A DNA stretch of 51,815 nt. It comes from Bacteroidaceae bacterium. Lineage in GTDB: Bacteria > Bacteroidota > Bacteroidia > Bacteroidales > Bacteroidaceae. The stretch is taken from positions 1 through 51,815 of the forward strand of contig JAFUWG010000013.1 in assembly GCA_017483605.1 (NCBI GenBank). The letters are read 5' to 3'. Shown here one piece after another: positions 24,106-32,400 of this stretch. The number at the start of each line of letters is the position of its first letter. Position 1 is the stretch's first letter. The position numbers were made by a program, and so were the translations under genes. The notes below the pieces were generated by a model. That model saw only the letters and a program-made list of their open reading frames with translations. It was not told the DNA's origin and ran no database searches.

Positions 24106-24466
24106 AAAGCATTTGTTTTAATCGGGTGTAACTGATTGGTTTGGGTTGACTTGCCTGCAAGTAGCGTGTGTACATGTGCTCGAGCGTGCTGCTATGCGGA
24201 AAGTCGGTTGTATAGGCGTGGGCATTTTGTGCCTCAGTCTTCACGGGCTGATTGACATAGATGAAAAGCCCTATCAGCAGAATGGCTGCCGCCGAGGTGA
24301 CGATTTGCAAAGCCACCAAGAAGGCATTTTGCCTCGGTGCCTCATGGGAAAGGTCATCCGCTCTGTCGGGAAGGCTCGCCATGATGTTTTCCACCATTTC
24401 ATCGGGGTTTTCCAGCACAGGCATCTGTCCCTGAAGCCTGTCCAATATTTTATCTATCTGTGTCAT
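24092..24466 (-). CDS. probable single-pass anti-sigma factor
   Basis: A 124-residue protein with a cytosolic N-terminal part of ~45 residues (KILDRLQGQMPVLENPDEMV), one membrane helix (~48-68, LVALQIVTSAAAILLIGLFIYV) and a short periplasmic tail. It overlaps the ECF sigma factor gene by 17 bases upstream and a lipoprotein gene by 14 bases downstream. This size, topology and position are those of Bacteroidota anti-sigma factors, although a zinc-binding HxxxCxxC motif is absent. Assignment rests on context more than sequence. Confidence 0.6.
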   Translation of the reverse strand: MTQIDKILDRLQGQMPVLENPDEMVENIMASLPDRADDLSHEAPRQNAFLVALQIVTSAAAILLIGLFIYVNQPVKTEAQNAHAYTTDFPHSSTLEHMYTRYLQASQPKPISYTRLKQMLYAEN

Positions 24467-25010
24467 ATCCTAATTGTTTTAGTCGTTCACGTATGGTTTG
24501 TCGAGCCACATAGAGGTTGCTCTTCACCTGTTTGGCATCCATGCCTGTTATCTCTTCCACTTCGGCTGATGAAAGTCCTTCCAGATGGCAGAGCGTGAAC
24601 ACCTGCCGCTGCTTCTCTCCCAATCCGTCTGCCAGCATCCTCACTATCGAGACCCATTCTTTGTTTTCCAGCGTCCTGTGGGTGTCGGCATCGGAGGCGT
24701 ACCGTCGGAAGACCAACTCGTCGTCGGGTAGCGGGACGGTGTGCTTCATGCTCTTCAGGCGGTCGAGACAGATGCGGGTGGCGATGGTGTAAATCCACGT
24801 GACGAAGTTCTGCTTCGTGTCGTAACTGCGGATGTTCAGCCACACTCGGATGAAGGTTTCCTGCACCATGTCCTTCGCCTCGTCCTCGTCGCACAACATC
24901 TTCAACGCTAAGGAGAACACCATCCGCTGATACGTCTGCACCACCCTTCGAAAAGCCTCCTTCTCGCCCTGCTGGCATCGTGCCACTATGTCGCTTTCTA
25001 TCTGTATCAT
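24450..25010 (-). CDS. ECF-type RNA polymerase sigma factor
   Basis: A 186-residue ECF sigma-70 factor. Region 2 (~20-85) contains DEDEAKDMVQETFIRVW, the core-binding and -10 recognition helices, and FVTWIYTIATRICLDRLK. Region 4 (~125-180) contains the helix-turn-helix LSSAEVEEITGMDAKQVKSNLYVAR. Regions 1.1 and 3 are absent, as in this class. It leads a three-gene operon with a probable anti-sigma factor and a lipoprotein. Such operons usually autoregulate; upstream of 25010 I see no clear TAnnTTTG box, consistent with self-driven transcription but not proof. Confidence 0.93.
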   Translation of the reverse strand: MIQIESDIVARCQQGEKEAFRRVVQTYQRMVFSLALKMLCDEDEAKDMVQETFIRVWLNIRSYDTKQNFVTWIYTIATRICLDRLKSMKHTVPLPDDELVFRRYASDADTHRTLENKEWVSIVRMLADGLGEKQRQVFTLCHLEGLSSAEVEEITGMDAKQVKSNLYVARQTIRERLKQLGYDTDR

Positions 25011-25091
25011 CTTGATGCGTTTCTTTGACCATTATACGACGTGGAAAAGCAAAAGTCAAATGGAATGGCTGATTTTTTTGATAAAGGTACA

Positions 25092-25122
25092 AAAAAGAGG
25101 AGAAAGCATCACCTTCTCCCCG
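25092..25122 (-). terminator. terminator of the SRP RNA/tRNA-Thr transcript
   Basis: On the minus strand a short stem GGAGAA / TTCTCC is followed by TCTTTTTT. It lies 20 bases beyond the tRNA-Thr 3' end. Confidence 0.6.
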
Positions 25123-25141
25123 TTACGTTTTGGTTTCCTTG

Positions 25142-25215
25142 AGCCTCTTGTCGGATTCGAACCAACGACCCCGAGATTACAAATCACGTGCTCTGGCCAA
25201 CTGAGCTAAAGAGGC
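25142..25215 (-). tRNA. tRNA-Thr(UGU)
   Basis: A 74-base minus-strand tRNA. The acceptor GCCTCTT pairs with AAGAGGC, the D arm contains AGCTCAGTTGGCCAGAGC, the anticodon loop TTTGTAA gives anticodon TGT, and the T loop is TTCGAAT. The anticodon stem has one apparent U-U mismatch. CCA is not encoded. It starts 4 bases after the SRP RNA end, so it is likely processed from the same transcript. Confidence 0.9.
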
Positions 25216-25219
25216 GGGT

Positions 25220-25315
25220 GGGTAAGCGAACTACATCGCGCCGCTACAACCAAGTACCCTTGCTGCGGTCAAGCCCTGGGGGATTCCGAGGGAGCTGGCC
25301 GTATAGGACTTACCC
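25220..25315 (-). ncRNA. ffs: signal recognition particle RNA (4.5S type)
   Basis: About 96 bases on the minus strand. The ends pair (GGGTAAG with CTTACCC). Internal segments match the small bacterial SRP RNA: CCAGGG before the apical loop, then GCAGCAAGGG and, near the 3' end, GATGTAG followed by the closing strand, in the same order as in E. coli 4.5S RNA. The apical loop reads TTGA between GGGC and CCGCAGC, rather than the usual GGAA. SRP RNA binds Ffh; the ffh gene lies 0.8 kb away on the other strand. The ends are estimated from pairing. Confidence 0.85.
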
Positions 25316-25336
25316 ATGTTTTTCGTTTTGCGGGTG

Positions 25337-25344
25337 CAAAGGTA
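25337..25344 (-). promoter_or_regulatory. promoter of the SRP RNA gene
   Basis: Minus strand TACCTTTG, with a TTTG -33 element 19 bases upstream of it. This is a full match to the Bacteroidota consensus, 21 bases before the RNA 5' end. Confidence 0.75.
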
Positions 25345-25401
25345 GGGCTTTTCTGTGAATTAGCAAAACATTTAAGTACAAAATTCCTCGAAATGCAGAA
25401 A

Positions 25402-25431
25402 TTCTTCTTTCTTCATTCTTCATTCTTCATT
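25402..25431 (+). repeat. CTTCATT tandem repeat at the DedA gene promoter
   Basis: Three perfect 7-bp repeats of CTTCATT (25411-25431) follow a degenerate one. They cover the position where the -33 element should lie for the -7 box at 25441. Confidence 0.8.
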
Positions 25432-25440
25432 AAAAATCCG

Positions 25441-25448
25441 TACCTTTG
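25441..25448 (+). promoter_or_regulatory. -7 box of the DedA gene promoter
   Basis: TACCTTTG ends only 8 bases before the ATG at 25457, so the transcript would be leaderless or nearly so. Confidence 0.6.
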
Positions 25449-25456
25449 CAGCCGTT

Positions 25457-26089
25457 ATGGAAGAATTTATCCTCAATCTCACAAATGGAGCCCTCGACAA
25501 CCTGAACTACGGATGGGTCATCCTGTTCATGGCCATTGAGAGTTCGTTCATACCATTCCCGTCGGAAGTCGTCATGATTCCGGCGGCATACATGGCTGCT
25601 GAAACGGGCGAGATGACTTACCCGATGATTATCCTGTGTGGCACGATTGGTGCCTTGATTGGTGCGTTGGTCAACTATGGACTCTCCTATTGGCTGGGTC
25701 GCCCCATCGTTTATGCCTTTGCCAACAGTCGCTTCGGACATATATGTCTGATTGATGCGGAGAAGGTGGAGAAGGCGGAGGCGTACTTCGACAAGCGAGG
25801 TGCTATCTCGACGCTCATCGGTAGAATGATTCCTGCCATCCGCCAACTCATCAGCATACCTGCCGGATTGGCACGGATGAACCTCCTCTCGTTCTGTCTC
25901 TACACCTGTCTGGGTGCAGGGCTCTGGAACAGCATCCTCGTAGGCATCGGTGCGGCATTCCACTCGACCATGCCAAAGCAGGAACTCATCGACATCATTG
26001 CCCACTACTCCCACATCATCGGCATTGCTGCCATCATCATCGTGGTGGCGATTGTCGCTTACCTTATATATAAAGGTGTGAAAAAGTGA
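25457..26089 (+). CDS. DedA-family (SNARE-associated) membrane protein
   Basis: A 210-residue polytopic inner-membrane protein. Family landmarks are the re-entrant motif ESSFIPFPSEVVMIPAAY (~26-43), GALIGALVNYGLSYWLGR, and FDKRGAISTLIGRMIPAIRQLISIPAGLARM (~112-142) with the conserved R-x-x-P and G-x-x-x-M pattern. DedA proteins move lipids, with undecaprenyl phosphate recycling shown for some members, and support membrane potential. The exact substrate here is unknown. It lies between divergent SRP RNA and ffh; 42 bases separate it from ffh. Confidence 0.92.
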   Translation: MEEFILNLTNGALDNLNYGWVILFMAIESSFIPFPSEVVMIPAAYMAAETGEMTYPMIILCGTIGALIGALVNYGLSYWLGRPIVYAFANSRFGHICLIDAEKVEKAEAYFDKRGAISTLIGRMIPAIRQLISIPAGLARMNLLSFCLYTCLGAGLWNSILVGIGAAFHSTMPKQELIDIIAHYSHIIGIAAIIIVVAIVAYLIYKGVKK

Positions 26090-26131
26090 GCAGGGGCAAA
26101 TCGTACATGGTAAATTGTAAAAGAATAAGAT

Positions 26132-27487
26132 ATGTTTGAAAACTTAAGCGAAAGACTGGAACGGTCTTTCAAGATACTGAAGGGTGAAGGCAAAATCACC
26201 GAAATCAACGTGGCGGAGACGCTGAAGGACGTGCGTAAGGCACTCCTGGAGGCAGACGTGAACTATAAGGTGGCCAAGACTTTCACCGACACGGTGAAGC
26301 AGAAGGCGTTGGGTCAGAACGTGCTCACAGCCGTGAAGCCCGGTCAGATGATGGTCAAGATTGTACACGACGAACTGGCTGAACTCATGGGCGGTCAGGC
26401 GACGGAATTGAACCTGACGGGTCGCCCCACGGTCATCCTGATGGCAGGTCTCAATGGTGCTGGTAAGACCACCATGTCGGGCAAACTCGCTCTCCGCCTG
26501 AAGACCCAGAACCACAAGAAGCCCCTGCTGGCAGCCTGCGACACTTTCCGTCCTGCTGCCATGGAGCAGTTGCGTGTGCTGGCAGAGCAGGTGCAGGTGC
26601 CTTGTTATCTGGAGAAAGGTGCCACCGACCCGATTACCGTTGCCCAGAACGCTATTCAGGAGGCAAAGTCGAAAGGCTACGACGTGGTGATTGTCGATAC
26701 GGCTGGTCGTCAGTCCATCGACGAGGAACTGATGCAGCAGATTGAGCAAATCAAGGCGGCTGTCAATCCGCACGAGACCCTGCTCGTGGTGGATGCCATG
26801 ACGGGACAGGACGCGGTCAACACAGCGAAGACCTTCAACGAAAGGCTGGAGATTGACGGCGTGATTCTCACCAAACTGGACGGCGACACCCGTGGTGGTG
26901 CTGCCCTCTCCATCCGCACGGTGGTGACGAAGCCCATCAAGTTTGTCGGTACAGGCGAGAAGATGGAGGCACTCGACGTGTTCCATCCCGACCGCATGGC
27001 AGACCGCATCCTCGGCATGGGCGATATCGTATCTTTCGTGGAGCGTGCCCAACAGCAGTTCGACGAGGAGGAGGCAAAGCGTCTGGAGAAGAAGATTGCG
27101 AAGAACAAGTTTGACTATAATGACTTCCTTGGCCAAATCAACCAAATCAAGAAGATGGGCAACATCAAAGACCTCGCCTCGATGATTCCGGGTGTGGGCA
27201 AGGCGTTGAAGGATGTCGATATCGACGACAACGCCTTCAAGTCGGTGGAGGCGATGATTGGCTCCATGACCCCCTACGAGCGAGAGCACCCCGAGTGCAT
27301 CAACATGTCACGCAAGCAGCGAATTGCCAAGGGTTCGGGCAACTCGATTGACGAGGTGAACCGCGTGACGAAGCAGTTTGAGCAGATGCGAAAGATGATG
27401 CGTCAGATGACCAACCCCAAGATGGCTCAGGCGATGGCTCAGATGCAGCGGATGAAAGGTGGCATGAAAGGAATGCCCAAGTTCTGA
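26132..27487 (+). CDS. ffh: signal recognition particle protein Ffh
   Basis: Ffh binds signal peptides and SRP RNA and delivers ribosomes to FtsY. The 451 residues show the N domain ([17 protein letters not shown]), the G domain with GLNGAGKTT (~108), DTAGRQ (~190) and [14 protein letters not shown] (~249), and the methionine-rich M domain (~300-451), ending in [21 protein letters not shown]. It is probably cotranscribed with the DedA gene and followed by folD after 22 bases. Its RNA partner is encoded 0.8 kb upstream on the other strand. Confidence 0.97.
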   Translation: MFENLSERLERSFKILKGEGKITEINVAETLKDVRKALLEADVNYKVAKTFTDTVKQKALGQNVLTAVKPGQMMVKIVHDELAELMGGQATELNLTGRPTVILMAGLNGAGKTTMSGKLALRLKTQNHKKPLLAACDTFRPAAMEQLRVLAEQVQVPCYLEKGATDPITVAQNAIQEAKSKGYDVVIVDTAGRQSIDEELMQQIEQIKAAVNPHETLLVVDAMTGQDAVNTAKTFNERLEIDGVILTKLDGDTRGGAALSIRTVVTKPIKFVGTGEKMEALDVFHPDRMADRILGMGDIVSFVERAQQQFDEEEAKRLEKKIAKNKFDYNDFLGQINQIKKMGNIKDLASMIPGVGKALKDVDIDDNAFKSVEAMIGSMTPYEREHPECINMSRKQRIAKGSGNSIDEVNRVTKQFEQMRKMMRQMTNPKMAQAMAQMQRMKGGMKGMPKF

Positions 27488-27509
27488 CATAAAGTTTACA
27501 AAAAAAAAG

Positions 27510-28388
27510 ATGCAACTGATAGACGGAAAAGCAACGGCGGCTGCCATAAAGGCTGAAATCGCCGAAGAAGTAAAGAAGATAGTAGAATCGGGAGGGAAAC
27601 GCCCCCATCTTGCCGCCATTCTGGTGGGGCACGACGGAGGCAGCGAAACCTACGTGAAGAACAAAGTGCTGGCATGTGAGGCGTGCGGATTCACTTCCAC
27701 CCTGCTCCGCTTCGAAGACGACATCACCGAGGAGTTCCTGCTCAAGCAGGTGGACAAACTCAACCACGATGCCGACGTGGACGGATTCATCGTGCAACTG
27801 CCCCTGCCCAAGCACATCAGCGAGCAGAAAGTGATTGAGGCGATTGACTACCGCAAGGACGTGGACGGCTTCCACCCCATCAACGTGGGTCGTATGGCCA
27901 TCGGACTCCCCTGCTACGTGTCCGCCACCCCTCTGGGCATCCTCACTCTCCTGCGACGCTATCACATCGAGACGAGCGGCAAGAAGTGTGTGATTCTCGG
28001 ACGCTCCAACATCGTCGGTAAGCCCATGGCACAACTCATGATGCAGAAGCAGTATGGCGATGCCACCGTGACCGTGTGCCACAGCCGCTCAAAGACCCTC
28101 AAGGAAGAGTGCCAGCAGGCAGACATCATCATCGCCGCCATCGGCAAGCCCAACTTCGTCACGGCTGACATGGTCAAGCCCGGAGCCGTCATTATCGACG
28201 TAGGCACCACCCGAGTGCCCGACCCTACCCGCAAATCAGGATTCCGGCTCAACGGCGATGTTGATTTTGAGCATGTCGCCCCTCTGTGCTCCTTCATCAC
28301 CCCCGTGCCCGGCGGCGTAGGTCCCATGACCATTTGCTCGCTGATGAAGAACACCCTGAGTGCCGGAAAGAAGGAGTTCTACAAGTAA
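27510..28388 (+). CDS. folD: bifunctional methylene-THF dehydrogenase / methenyl-THF cyclohydrolase
   Basis: FolD interconverts 5,10-methylene-THF and 10-formyl-THF. The 292-residue product has the catalytic lysine in SETYVKNK (~46-53), the substrate motif [12 protein letters not shown], the Rossmann motif [15 protein letters not shown] for NADP, and the C-terminal signature [10 protein letters not shown]. It follows ffh closely and ends before a strong terminator. Within this window it is functionally linked to panB, metH and the 5-formyl-THF cyclo-ligase, which share the folate pool. Confidence 0.97.
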   Translation: MQLIDGKATAAAIKAEIAEEVKKIVESGGKRPHLAAILVGHDGGSETYVKNKVLACEACGFTSTLLRFEDDITEEFLLKQVDKLNHDADVDGFIVQLPLPKHISEQKVIEAIDYRKDVDGFHPINVGRMAIGLPCYVSATPLGILTLLRRYHIETSGKKCVILGRSNIVGKPMAQLMMQKQYGDATVTVCHSRSKTLKEECQQADIIIAAIGKPNFVTADMVKPGAVIIDVGTTRVPDPTRKSGFRLNGDVDFEHVAPLCSFITPVPGGVGPMTICSLMKNTLSAGKKEFYK

Positions 28389-28431
28389 AAAACACTCGGA
28401 CTCCCCCCACTTCCACAACTCCCTTTCCCAC

Positions 28432-28478
28432 AAAACGAAGAAAAAACAGCCCTACGCTGCATTTTCTTCGTTTTTTAT
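28432..28478 (+). terminator. intrinsic terminator of folD
   Basis: Arms AAAACGAAGAAAA and TTTTCTTCGTTTT pair perfectly over 13 bases, with an inner CAGC/GCTG stem and a following TTTATTTT run. Confidence 0.85.
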
Positions 28479-28501
28479 TTTGCCAATCCAAAAAAACTCC
28501 C

Positions 28502-28509
28502 TACCTTTG
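28502..28509 (+). promoter_or_regulatory. -7 box of the tRNA-His promoter
   Basis: TACCTTTG, 30 bases before the tRNA. Confidence 0.65.
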
Positions 28510-28539
28510 CACTCGCAAATCAGAAATGACTGCAACACG

Positions 28540-28613
28540 GTGGATGTAGTTCAGTTGGTTAGAGCGTCAGATTGTGGTTCTGAATGTCGTGGGTTCGAGT
28601 CCCACCCTCCACC
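28540..28613 (+). tRNA. tRNA-His(GUG)
   Basis: The 74-base tRNA has acceptor GTGGATG with CCTCCAC (one mismatch), the extra G at 28539 serving as G-1, D arm GTTCAGTTGGTTAGAGC, anticodon loop TTGTGGT (anticodon GTG) and T loop TTCGAGT. The -1 G is the identity mark of tRNA-His. Confidence 0.92.
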
Positions 28614-28620
28614 CTCTCCA

Positions 28621-28653
28621 AGAATCCTTGCAGATTTTGCAAGGATTCTTTTG
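28621..28653 (+). terminator. intrinsic terminator of tRNA-His
   Basis: A perfect 12-bp stem (AGAATCCTTGCA with TGCAAGGATTCT) around a 5-base loop, then TTTT. Confidence 0.85.
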
Positions 28654-28678
28654 CAAAAAAACAAAATCCGATTAACAT

Positions 28679-28722
28679 GCGGGGGGTGTACCACGAAAGT
28701 GGAGCCTCCCGCTCCGCTTTTT
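28679..28722 (+). other. GNRA-capped structured element
   Basis: Outer stem GCGGG/CCCGC and inner stem CCAC/GTGG capped by a GAAA tetraloop, followed by CTTTTTC. It may be a second terminator or part of a small RNA; no promoter is visible directly before it. The interval 28723-28930 shows nothing I can name, and module B follows. Confidence 0.35.
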
Positions 28723-28930
28723 CTTGAAAAAATCTTTGTGGAATAAATTAAAAGTTGTTTTTGAAAGTTTGGCAATCTTTTCTTTCTCCCTACATTTTTA
28801 TCCCGAATAATTTGTTTTTGTCATTTTGACACCACGATTGCAGATTCCACAAAAGCCCGTGGGTTTTCATCTTCCCCAATCTTTATCGCAATGTCAATTT
28901 CGTGTCCGCCAAAATGGTCTGCCGTTCATG

Positions 28931-29034
28931 TCAAAAGTGGTCTGAGTCAGACCGCTTCGGTGGTGTGACTCAGACCACCAAGGCGGTGTGACTCACACCA
29001 CTTCAGAGGTGACGAGCGTGCAATTTTGTCCTAT
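28931..29034. repeat. triple-palindrome module, 23-bp pitch (module B, copy 2 of the A/B family)
   Basis: Units start at 28939, 28962 and 28985: GGTCTGAGTCAGACC, GGTGTGACTCAGACC and GGTGTGACTCACACC, with 8-bp linkers GCTTCGGT and ACCAAGGC. Same strand and same length as the copy at 12304-12407, with no indels over 104 bp. Most differences fall in linker 2 and the 3' flank. It lies between tRNA-His and the convergent DUF2809 gene. Confidence 0.88.
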
Positions 29035-29073
29035 CACAAGAAAGGTTTCTGTAAGGAATGGGGATAGGCTTCT

Positions 29074-29442
29074 TTACCGCCTCTTTTCTACCCCTCTGAA
29101 CACTCCGTAAACAAGGAGGATGCCCAGCAGGTAGGCAAGGAGGTCTGTCCAGAGGAAGCCCTGACCAAGCATCATGTGGCCGAGGAAGGTGCTTCGGAAT
29201 GAAACGAGCCAAGGCCATCGAATCATCTGCGAGAACTCCACGAGGAAGGAGTGCGTCAGGCTGACAAGGGCGACCAGTTTCAGCCCTTTCTTGACCAGCA
29301 CGATACGCCAAAGGCAAAACATCATCATTGCCCAGAGAGCGTCGCCGGTCTCTTCGGGAATCCAGTTGATGTGTCGGGAACAGAGTCCCGTCGGAATCAG
29401 CACCACGATGCCTATCAAGGAAATCAGAATCTTCTTTTTCAT
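29074..29442 (-). CDS. DUF2809-like small membrane protein
   Basis: A 122-residue protein with four predicted membrane helices: ILISLIGIVVLIPTGL, DALWAMMMFCLWRIVLV, LVALVSLTHSFLVEF and LWTDLLAYLLGILLVYGVF. The pattern GDALWA, E-F-S-Q and LG...DLLAYLLG fits the DUF2809 family of integral membrane proteins of unknown function (VanZ-like in look). It starts 3 bases after the stop of the nuclease-helicase gene and is the last gene of that minus-strand operon. Confidence 0.72.
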   Translation of the reverse strand: MKKKILISLIGIVVLIPTGLCSRHINWIPEETGDALWAMMMFCLWRIVLVKKGLKLVALVSLTHSFLVEFSQMIRWPWLVSFRSTFLGHMMLGQGFLWTDLLAYLLGILLVYGVFRGVEKRR

Positions 29443-29445
29443 GTG

Positions 29446-32400
29446 TTAGGTGAGGGATTGGCAATATTGGATGAGGGCGGCATAGACGGGGTTGGTGCGG
29501 AGGAGATGCTCGTTGCCGAGGATGAAGAGTTGCTTGCGGGCACGGGTGATGGCGACGTTGAGTTTTCGGTCAATGGGGGCGGAGTCGGTTTGGGTGAGGT
29601 TGGAGAGGATGTCGAGTTCGTAGTGTTGGGTGATGGTGGTGCCGTAGATGATGATGTCGCGTTGAGAGCCTTGGTAGCGTTCTACGGTGTCGATGACGAT
29701 GTTGTGGGCTGCATCGGCGGAGACGGTCTTTTCCAGTTCGGCTCTCACCATCGTGATCTGCCGACGGAAGGGGACTATGATGCCCAGTCCGCGGGAGGGG
29801 TCGAAGGGGAGGTGATTCCTCTCGTGCAGCGAAATGGCGGCTTTGACCAGTTGGGCAATCATTCGTGCCTCCAGCATGTTGGCTTTGGGTTGGCGGTCTT
29901 CGAGTGAAGGACGGGGCACATTGATGAAGCAACAGCGACGGGTGGCAACGAGAGTCTCGATGAGGCTGTCGTGGTCGTAGGTGACATAGGGAAGCGGCTC
30001 TGTCTGGTGGGGCAGCCCGACGGGTTGCAGCAGCCCTTCGTAGAAAGCGGAGGAGGCGAAGGTGGCGATGGCGGGGTGCATTCGCCCTTGGTGGTCGAGC
30101 ATAGACACGATGCCTGGCACGTGGCGGTACAGCTCGTAAAGACGTTCGAAGAGGGAGTTGCGGCAGTTGGTCAAGCCAATCTCGTGCAGCAAGGGGGAAT
30201 TGACCGCCGACTTTTCTTCGCTCTGCACCACAACGGCAGGCAACTGCTTGTGGTCGCCAATCATGACGAATTGGTCGATGGCTGGCGAGGTGAGGATGCC
30301 CAGAATTTGTGGCTCGAGAATCTGGGATGCCTCGTCGAAGATGGCTACATGGAAATGCTTGAGGCGGAACAAGGCGGTGTGGGAATTCATCGAAGCCACC
30401 GTGCTGACAAAGATGGGGGTACGGTGGATGGCGTCGATGACCTGATGACGGTTGGTCAACTTGCCGATGGTGTTGGTGAGCAGGTGGTCGTGATACGGAG
30501 GGGCACACGAAAGGTCACGCCCCAAGCGGACATAATCGGGCTGCGGGTCGATGGAAGCGAGCATCTGGCAAATCTCATCGACAGCACGATTGGTGTAGGA
30601 CAGCAGGAGGATGTTGTGCCCTGCCGCCAAGTGCTCTTCCACCATCCGACGGAGGGCGACAGAGGTTTTCCCTGTGCCCGGAGGTCCCATGAGAAGGAAG
30701 AGGTCGTTGGGCGTGGGTGTGCGTCGGCACAGCAGGAGGTCACGCCGCTGCGGATTGCAAGTGACGAGGGAGAAAAGTCCGCTGTAAAGAGTACGGAAAT
30801 TTGCATCTACGTGGTCGTGCTCAATGGCATATCGGTCAGTTGAACTAAAGATTTGCTTGTTACGCTGTGAATATTTCAATTTCAACCAGATACGTTCGCT
30901 TTCGTAGGCTTCTACGTTGCAGCGGATGACTTGCCGAGTCGTGGCAGAATCCTTGTCGGAATTACGTTTATACAAAATAACGGAATCCCCCATGCGGAAG
31001 TTGGGCATACTCGCCATCGCTCCCTCGGTCTCCTCGCTGCCCATCGTGCTCTCCAAACAAACCGCCTCTACCCCATCGGCAAGACGAAGGTCGACAAGTC
31101 GGAGGTCGAGGAAGATGTCGCCATTCTCCAGTTTGGTGTTGAGGTCGGCATTCCAAAGCGATGCCAAGGCACGTGTGGAGTCGGGACGTGTGTCGCACAT
31201 CTTGCTCTCAAACTGTTCCCGCTCGATGAACTGGAGAAAAGCGTAAAAATACTCAGCGGTGAGGTCGTCCATCGAGTGCAGGGCATCCAAGACGGGCTTG
31301 ATGGTTGGCAGGCACCACACCGTCCAGAACTTGTCGCTGCAATCGGGGTTGCGTCGCAGGGCTTCGGGCGTGAGGCGAGGCACCCAGTTGCGGGCTTCGC
31401 CATGAAGAAGACCGAGTTCGAGGGCAACGATGTTGTTGCGGATGTTCATGGCTCGGAAGACCATCTCCTGAAAACTTCGTTGTTCTTGCAACCTCGGGTA
31501 TTTCGAGTAGAGAAGGTTGCCCATCACGTCCGACTGCCGCACGTTCATGTTGTAGAAAAGCATCTCCTTGTAGAGCAACATCTGCATGAGGTGCTCGTCT
31601 TTGGCTCGGCTGCGAAACTCGTCCCACTTGCCCGACTTCAACTCAATGAGGAACTTCTTGCCCTCGGCATCGAGGTCAATCAAGCAGTCCATACGTCCCT
31701 GCAATCCCAACGCCTCGCAGAAAAAGGAAGGCTCCAACTGAATGTTCACCTGCCCCTGCTGCATGAATGGCTGTTGCTCAATCCCCGAAACCACCTGCTG
31801 AATGTTGGCGAATTGCCGCTGGGTCTCATTGAAGAAGTCCATGTTGATGTCCTGACAGGCGGAAATGTCGATGACTCGGTCGGAAAAGGCTTTCCGCATG
31901 GAGGTGAGATAATCGGCATCAGGCAGGTTCAAAATGTCATCCAGAAACTGGTTGGCAAAATCGCCCAGCAAGGTGTGGACAGTACTCTCTTTGGGGCTGA
32001 ATTTGTCGATGAAATGGTTGAAAGCCGATTCACCCCACCTTTTGATGCATCCTGTCACGGAGGTGGTGTCGAGCAAGTAATCTGGCTCGACCACAAGGTA
32101 GAGGGGGTGATAGACGCCTTCGTGGTCAACCGTGAACGAAAGGGCGTTGAATTGCATCCCTTCCTTCAAGAGTTGTGCTGCCTGCTGGGTGTGATGATTC
32201 ATCATCATATCTACCCGAAAAGGCTGGTCGGAAGGCATCTCTTTGGAGAGGGCGTAGATGTAGGGCTCGTCGATGTGTTGTACCGTGAACCGCAACCGCT
32301 TCTGACGAGCGGCATACTCCAGACGTTCGCGAGCAATGGGAAGTTGTTCAACATCAGGCAGATGTCCCTTCAGAACATGAGGTACAGGCGTGTCTGTGAA

